DNA of 64,000 nt. Source: Nitrospira sp. ST-bin5 (lineage in GTDB: Bacteria > Nitrospirota > Nitrospiria > Nitrospirales > Nitrospiraceae). This document shows, in pieces, positions 60,364-64,000 of this stretch (position 1 is the stretch's first letter; each line of letters opens with the position of its first letter). Location of the stretch: positions 1-64,000 of the forward strand of contig MSXN01000013.1 of NCBI GenBank assembly GCA_002083555.1, read 5' to 3'. The position numbers and the translations under genes are program-made. A model generated the notes under the pieces. It was not told the DNA's origin. It was given only the letters and a program-made list of their open reading frames with translations, and ran no database searches.

Positions 60364-60945
60364 ATGAAGGTGTTCATGGGAATCGGCACCGCCGTGTTTG
60401 TCGGACTGGTCTTGGGAGGCTGTTCTTCCTATCACACGGGCAAGCTGGCCGCTCCGCTGCATGCCAAAGCGGTCATTGCAGGGCCGGGGATCACGGGGGA
60501 GGTGCGGCTCTATCAGGAGTATGAGGGCCGCGTGCGGATCAAGCTCAATCTGCAGGGGACTGCGGACAGCAAGCTGACGCCGGGCTTGCACGCGATCCAT
60601 ATTCATGAAACCGGAAACTGCGACCCATTCACAGCGGCTAAAGGTCATTTCGACGGCAACGGTGATCCGCAAGTCAATCCCGAGGCGAATATCAGTCCCG
60701 GCCTCGGCAATCATCCTTACCATCTTGGCGATCTGCCGAATCTTTCTGTCGATGAGAACAGAAAAGGCTCTCTCTACACGGTCACCAGCCGGGTGACGTT
60801 ATCGGATGGACTCAATTCGTTGTTCGACAAGGACGGGAGTGCCTTCATCATCCATGGACTCGAAGATAAGTACCTGCCCGATCCACCGTCGAAGGATGCG
60901 CCGGGCGGCCCGCGGATTGCCTGCGGTGTCATCGTGAAACAGTAA
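60364..60945 (+). CDS. sodC: Cu/Zn superoxide dismutase lipoprotein
   Basis: The 193-residue protein has a lipobox (LGGC) near residue 20. Cu/Zn-SOD motifs are complete: HAIHIHETGNC (copper ligands and disulfide Cys), GHFDGNG, GNHPYHLGDLPNL (zinc ligands), AFIIHGLEDKY and GGPRIACGVI. It dismutates superoxide in the periplasm. The start at 60364 fits AAGGAGG (60352-60358) better than ATG 60361. It is placed among cytochromes, where superoxide leakage is likely. Confidence 0.93.
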   Translation: MKVFMGIGTAVFVGLVLGGCSSYHTGKLAAPLHAKAVIAGPGITGEVRLYQEYEGRVRIKLNLQGTADSKLTPGLHAIHIHETGNCDPFTAAKGHFDGNGDPQVNPEANISPGLGNHPYHLGDLPNLSVDENRKGSLYTVTSRVTLSDGLNSLFDKDGSAFIIHGLEDKYLPDPPSKDAPGGPRIACGVIVKQ

Positions 60946-60967
60946 TGCGAGAGATGGAGATTCTGAG

Positions 60968-61655
60968 ATGAACCAGCATCGCGCATGTGTGAAAGAGCGA
61001 GTCGCGTGGCGATCGGGTTCGTGCTCTCTTATGACGGCGGCGCTGGTTGTTGCGCAGTCTGGAATAGCGGCTGTGGGTGATTCCGGAGAGAAGATCGTCA
61101 AGTCCATCTGTATTCAGTGTCACCGGATCGAGGGGAAATACGCTCCGCGCAAAGCAAAGAAGCCCGGACCTCAGCTGAGCGGGAAACAAGTATCAGCACA
61201 CAGGGCTGGAGGCATGGCTCCAGAATCCAGATCTCAAACATTACCCCGTCGGCTACGATTTTCGCCCGGAGCGCAAGAAGCGGCACTTGTCTCTGCCGGC
61301 CGATCAAGCGAAGGCGGTGACCGACTTTCTCGTGACGCGGAAAAATCCCCGCATCAAATCGGGCGTGATGAAACCGGGCACGCCGGAGCAACTGGCCCGG
61401 GGCGAAAAGCTGTATCGGGACCATGGCTGTCAGAACCGCCATTTCACGCCAGCGAAGACGGTAAAAGGGTATGCGGGAGGGACGTCAAGTACATTGTTTC
61501 TCAAGATCAATGAACGTTTGCAGGCGGATTGGGTCTACCGCTTCAATCAGAGCCCGAACGATTTCGAGCCGGAGAACGGCGCCTATATCCCGAAGCCGCC
61601 GCTGCCGGACGAAGACATTTATGCGATTACCGCCTACAGGATGACACTCAAGTAG
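60968..61655 (+). pseudogene. Frameshifted dihaem cytochrome c
   Basis: The first part (60968 to about 61185) has a signal-like segment and CIQCHRIEG. It then shifts frame in the GGGAAAC run at 61181-61187. The other frame continues the same protein with NKYQHTGLEAWLQNPDLK and runs to 61655. One extra A would explain the break. The second haem site reads CQNRH, with Arg in place of the second Cys, which argues for real decay rather than only a sequencing error. It is related to the first two domains of the trihaem cytochrome at 56150. Confidence 0.8.
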
Positions 61656-61723
61656 AGGCATCATACGTGAGGCAGGAAGCGCACAACGAGCAAGGTGAGA
61701 ATCGGTGAGACAGGAGGAAGGCA

Positions 61724-62077
61724 ATGTCATCAATGAGAGTAGTGAGTCTGCTTACCATGGTGGTTGTGTTCGGATTGGTGCAGGCAGCGCTGGCGGCGCC
61801 GGCGAAAGGCGATGCCGAGGCCGGCAGGAAGATCTACCTGGAGAGTTGTCAAAGTTGCCATGGCCCGACCGGCAAGGGGGACAGCGATATGGCGGCTTAT
61901 CTGACTCCGCCGCCCGCCAATCTTGCAGCCAAGGCGACCCAGTCGAAGACCGATATGCAATTGCGGAAGGTCATTTTGGAAGGGCGCCCCGGTACGGCAA
62001 TGTCGAGTTATGACGGGGCCTTTGAGGACTCTCAGTTGGTCGACTTGCTTGCCTACATCAGGTCGCTCAAGCCGTAA
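61724..62077 (+). CDS. Small periplasmic monohaem cytochrome c
   Basis: The 117-residue protein has a signal peptide ending near LAAPA. A class I domain carries CQSCHGPTGKGDSDM and a probable distal Met in GTAMSSYDG. It is close in layout to the cytochromes at 49706 and 52278. AGGAGGAAGG gives a very strong ribosome site, suggesting high expression. It is likely an electron shuttle. Confidence 0.9.
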   Translation: MSSMRVVSLLTMVVVFGLVQAALAAPAKGDAEAGRKIYLESCQSCHGPTGKGDSDMAAYLTPPPANLAAKATQSKTDMQLRKVILEGRPGTAMSSYDGAFEDSQLVDLLAYIRSLKP

Positions 62078-62095
62078 CGAGCAACGAGGGGAATC

Positions 62096-62374
62096 ATGAC
62101 TGTGCGCAACCTGCCGCGCTGGCTTCTTTTTGGAGCGGGATGTCTGCTGCTAGGCTTAGCACTGGCTCTGCGCCCCACGCCGGTTGTGTCGCTAGTTCTC
62201 TCGACCCAACCGCGGTTTGAGTACCGGGTGCTCGAAGTGCTTCCCGACACGCGCAGCATTCAAGCCGTGCTCACCGAGTATGGCCAGGCCCGGTGGGAGT
62301 TGGCAGTGGTCGAGATGGGCGATCTGCAAACTCCGAGACTCATCTTTAAGAAGGGAGTTCCTGCCGCTCCATAG
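62096..62374 (+). CDS. Small membrane-anchored protein, DUF4177-like C-terminus
   Basis: The 92-residue protein has one N-terminal membrane helix (about 8-27) and a short soluble domain (YRVLEV, then QARWELAVVEMG and LIFKKG) that resembles the DUF4177 fold. The family assignment is tentative. It sits between a cytochrome and a haem-binding DUF3365-like gene, and GAGGGGA precedes the ATG. Confidence 0.65.
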   Translation: MTVRNLPRWLLFGAGCLLLGLALALRPTPVVSLVLSTQPRFEYRVLEVLPDTRSIQAVLTEYGQARWELAVVEMGDLQTPRLIFKKGVPAAP

Positions 62375-62454
62375 AGGGAGGGCGAAGGGGATTCGGCGCT
62401 CTTCATCATGTTCAGGTCTCCGGGCCGGAGAGGCTATCTCAGAGGGAGGTTCTT

Positions 62455-63039
62455 ATGTCGATCATAAAGTGGTTTGTCGGAGGCGTCGCCATTGCCTTGT
62501 GCGCATTCGGAGGATGGAAAGCCGGCTTGGCCGGCACCCCATCGGCAGGCAGTGTGCCGCTGGAAACGGTCGTGGATTATCTCCATTCAGTGCTGGAGTC
62601 CAACCGGACCTTTTATACCGTCCATGTGGTGGAGCGGATGCAGCGGCGGGGTGTGATCGAATCGTCGGAGAAATGGCGCGAGGCCAGTGCGCTTCCGCTG
62701 CCGGCCCAATTCTTCCAGGAGGCGGCAAGCCTTGCGGCGTTGACGGGAAGCGCTGTGCAGTATCGACTGATCAGCTTGAATCCCATCAACAAGCAAAGCG
62801 GGCCTCGAAGCAATTTTGAGCGGAGGGCGCTTGAGGCGGTCATGGCGCACCCCGAGCAGCCGTATAAGGGGCAGGTCAAGGAGGGAGGAGCCCGTTACTT
62901 CCAGGCCCTGTATGCAGATCATGCCGTCTCGTCGGTGTGTGTGAGCTGCCACAACGCCGATCCTCGCAGCCCGAAGAGTGATTACAAATTAAACGATGTC
63001 CTGGGCGCGGTCCTGATCTCGATTCCGATGCCGGAGTAA
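62455..63039 (+). CDS. DUF3365/Tll0287-like c-type haem protein
   Basis: The 194-residue protein has an N-terminal signal or anchor (about 5-22), a PAS-like fold and CVSCHN near residue 162, close to the C-terminus. The segment AQFFQEAASLAA and the late haem motif fit the DUF3365 (Tll0287) family of haem-binding PAS proteins, which bind gas ligands or sense redox state. GGGAGG lies before the ATG. Confidence 0.8.
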   Translation: MSIIKWFVGGVAIALCAFGGWKAGLAGTPSAGSVPLETVVDYLHSVLESNRTFYTVHVVERMQRRGVIESSEKWREASALPLPAQFFQEAASLAALTGSAVQYRLISLNPINKQSGPRSNFERRALEAVMAHPEQPYKGQVKEGGARYFQALYADHAVSSVCVSCHNADPRSPKSDYKLNDVLGAVLISIPMPE

Positions 63040-63339
63040 ACTTGTACGTTCAGAGTCTGAGACCGGCGTGTCGGATCGCCCGGTTCCTGTGTGTCCTGCC
63101 ACCAGTCATACTAGTTATGACGGATGTCCTGGGCTATGTCCGCACCATGGCGCCTTTAAACGCGAAGGGTTAGCGCGTCCGTCCCGGTCGATCCGGCTCG
63201 GCCGGCTCTGTTGCCTTTCGCGACAGCGAGTGTTTTTGGCGAGCCCTGGAATGCCCCAGGATCAGGATTCACTATTCGCTCCCCCGTTGTAAGCCCTCAT
63301 CAAACCAACGCAATTGATCGTCGTCCGGCTTGAACAAGC
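63040..63339. other. Gene-less interval with promoter region
   Basis: About 300 bases lack a credible gene. The right end leads into the sigma54-like promoter at 63340. No other structure stands out. Confidence 0.4.
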
Positions 63340-63355
63340 TGGCACGAACCTGGCT
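63340..63355 (+). promoter_or_regulatory. Sigma54 promoter for YtxH gene
   Basis: TGGCACGAACCTGGCT matches the consensus at all positions of the -24 element and has GG-N10-GC spacing. The -12 element is TGGC rather than TTGC. The predicted start near 63366 gives a leader of about 30 bases. Confidence 0.6.
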
Positions 63356-63370
63356 TTTCACCTGGTGAAA
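63356..63370. promoter_or_regulatory. Palindrome over the predicted transcription start
   Basis: TTTCACC-T-GGTGAAA is a perfect 7-base inverted repeat directly after the sigma54 element, followed by GACTTTTTT. It could be a repressor operator or a very early attenuator. Confidence 0.5.
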
Positions 63371-63395
63371 GACTTTTTTATCAGGGAGGATCGCC

Positions 63396-63707
63396 ATGGA
63401 TACTCACGACTCACGATGTTCATCGCAAGCCATTGCACTGGCCTTTCTCGGTGGCGCCATCGCGGGAGCGGTCGCCGGGGTTTTGCTCGCGCCCAAGTCT
63501 GGGGAAGAAACGAGGCGGGAGTTGCGAGGGTATGCGAGGAAGGCGGAGGAAGAAGTCATCGAGAAGGCCAAGGAGGCACGAGCCGCGCTTGATGAGATGA
63601 TTGAGCGGGGCAAGCACTTTATGGCGGAGAAACGCGAGGATGTCGAAGCCGCGGTGACAGCCGGCAAAGAGGCGATGAAAGAGCGCATGGATAAATGCTC
63701 TAGCTAA
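63396..63707 (+). CDS. YtxH-domain protein
   Basis: The 103-residue protein has one N-terminal membrane helix (about 11-30, FLGGAIAGAVAGVLLAPKSG), the hallmark of YtxH. A highly charged coiled-coil helix follows to the end. YtxH proteins are stress-linked envelope proteins of unknown mechanism. It lies behind a sigma54-like promoter and 8 bases before the oxidoreductase gene, so the two are co-transcribed. The ribosome site is GGGAGG. Confidence 0.85.
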   Translation: MDTHDSRCSSQAIALAFLGGAIAGAVAGVLLAPKSGEETRRELRGYARKAEEEVIEKAKEARAALDEMIERGKHFMAEKREDVEAAVTAGKEAMKERMDKCSS

Positions 63708-63715
63708 GGAGAATC

Positions 63716-64000
63716 GTGCTGTCGACTCGCTTTCATGGCCGTGGCGGGCAGGGCGCGAAAACTGCGAGCCGCATCTTGGGTACCGCTGCGTTCCTCGAAG
63801 GGTTTGTGGCACAGGACTCGCCGATTTACGGAGCCGAGCGCCGCGGTGCGCCGGTCGCCGCTTTTACGCGGATCGCCAGGGAGCCGATTCGGGAGCGCGG
63901 CCTCATCGCTCGTCCCGATCTCGTTGTGATCGCCGATGCTTCGCTCATAGAAGATCCTGCCGCCCGTGTGTTGGACGGGATCGATGAACGAACGGCGGTC
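63716..64000 (+). CDS. 2-oxoacid:ferredoxin oxidoreductase gamma subunit (partial, runs off window)
   Basis: Ninety-five residues from the GTG at 63716 (AAGGAG at 63706-63711) are visible; the gene continues past the window. FHGRGGQGAKTASRILGTAA is the gamma-domain signature of pyruvate or 2-oxoglutarate:ferredoxin oxidoreductases, followed by YGAERRGAPV and IARPDLVVIAD. It takes part in CO2 fixation or acetyl-CoA metabolism, and in Nitrospira such enzymes run the reductive TCA cycle. The substrate cannot be set from this fragment. Confidence 0.92.
   Translation, partial: MLSTRFHGRGGQGAKTASRILGTAAFLEGFVAQDSPIYGAERRGAPVAAFTRIAREPIRERGLIARPDLVVIADASLIEDPAARVLDGIDERTAV

Noticed and set aside
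1..64000. CRISPR arrays, insertion sequences, prophage
   Set aside because: No regularly spaced repeats, transposase, integrase or phage structural genes were seen; only small repeat elements are present.

Overview
The window looks like a chromosome segment of a Nitrospira-type (Nitrospirota) chemolithoautotroph. This is an inference from gene content: many small c-type cytochromes, a Rieske/cytochrome b-c complex, phosphoketolase plus acetate kinase, an Mla-type lipid transporter, the start of a 2-oxoacid:ferredoxin oxidoreductase (reductive TCA type) at the right edge, and short palindromic intergenic repeats of a kind I associate with Nitrospira genomes. Every gene I could support lies on the + strand. 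No phage genes, insertion sequence, transposase or CRISPR array was seen.

Layout. 3-78 is tRNA-Ala(CGC). 361-6129 is a regulatory block: NtrC-type regulator, multi-PAS histidine kinase, a single-domain receiver with Glu at the phosphorylation site, and a PAS-sigma54 activator. 6621-14692 holds a 1646-residue MofA/MnxG-like multicopper oxidase with a good sigma54 promoter, a type 1 copper protein and two SUMF1/FGE-like proteins. 14930-20666 contains an FNR-like regulator, a hemerythrin, an outer-membrane barrel, a CopD-like protein, a beta-propeller, a DUF2231 protein and a cytochrome c'-like protein. 20865-26240 has a sulfide:quinone oxidoreductase, a K+ channel, a TauE/SafE exporter, Rieske and cytochrome b-c. 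26353-30714 is an RND efflux pair. 31026-35312 is HAD, acetate kinase and phosphoketolase. 35777-43624 is a TolC/HlyD/ABC-2 export operon. 43945-49662 is FtsH and an Mla-like system split by a MITE-like repeat. 49706-63039 is rich in cytochromes and sulfur/redox genes (TsdA-like, SorA-like, OsmC, DsrE), with PPK2, CBS, SodC and one frameshifted cytochrome. 63396 to the edge is YtxH and the oxidoreductase gamma subunit.

Working hypothesis. Two sigma54 activators and at least two convincing sigma54 promoters (4219 and 6353) lie around the giant multicopper oxidase. The second promoter has upstream palindromic sites at typical activator distance. This resembles the two-component/sigma54 control (MnxS/MnxR) reported for Mn(II) oxidation in Pseudomonas putida GB-1. 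The cluster is therefore a candidate sigma54-controlled metal (possibly Mn(II)) oxidation system in a nitrite-oxidiser-like organism. A second theme is inorganic sulfur oxidation: sulfide (SQR), thiosulfate (TsdA-like) and sulfite (SorA-like plus a diheme cytochrome), with a possible sulfite exporter, all able to feed electrons to quinone or cytochrome c. More sigma54-like promoters at 19695, 52233 and 63340 suggest a wider regulon. All functions are read from motifs; nothing was searched against a database.
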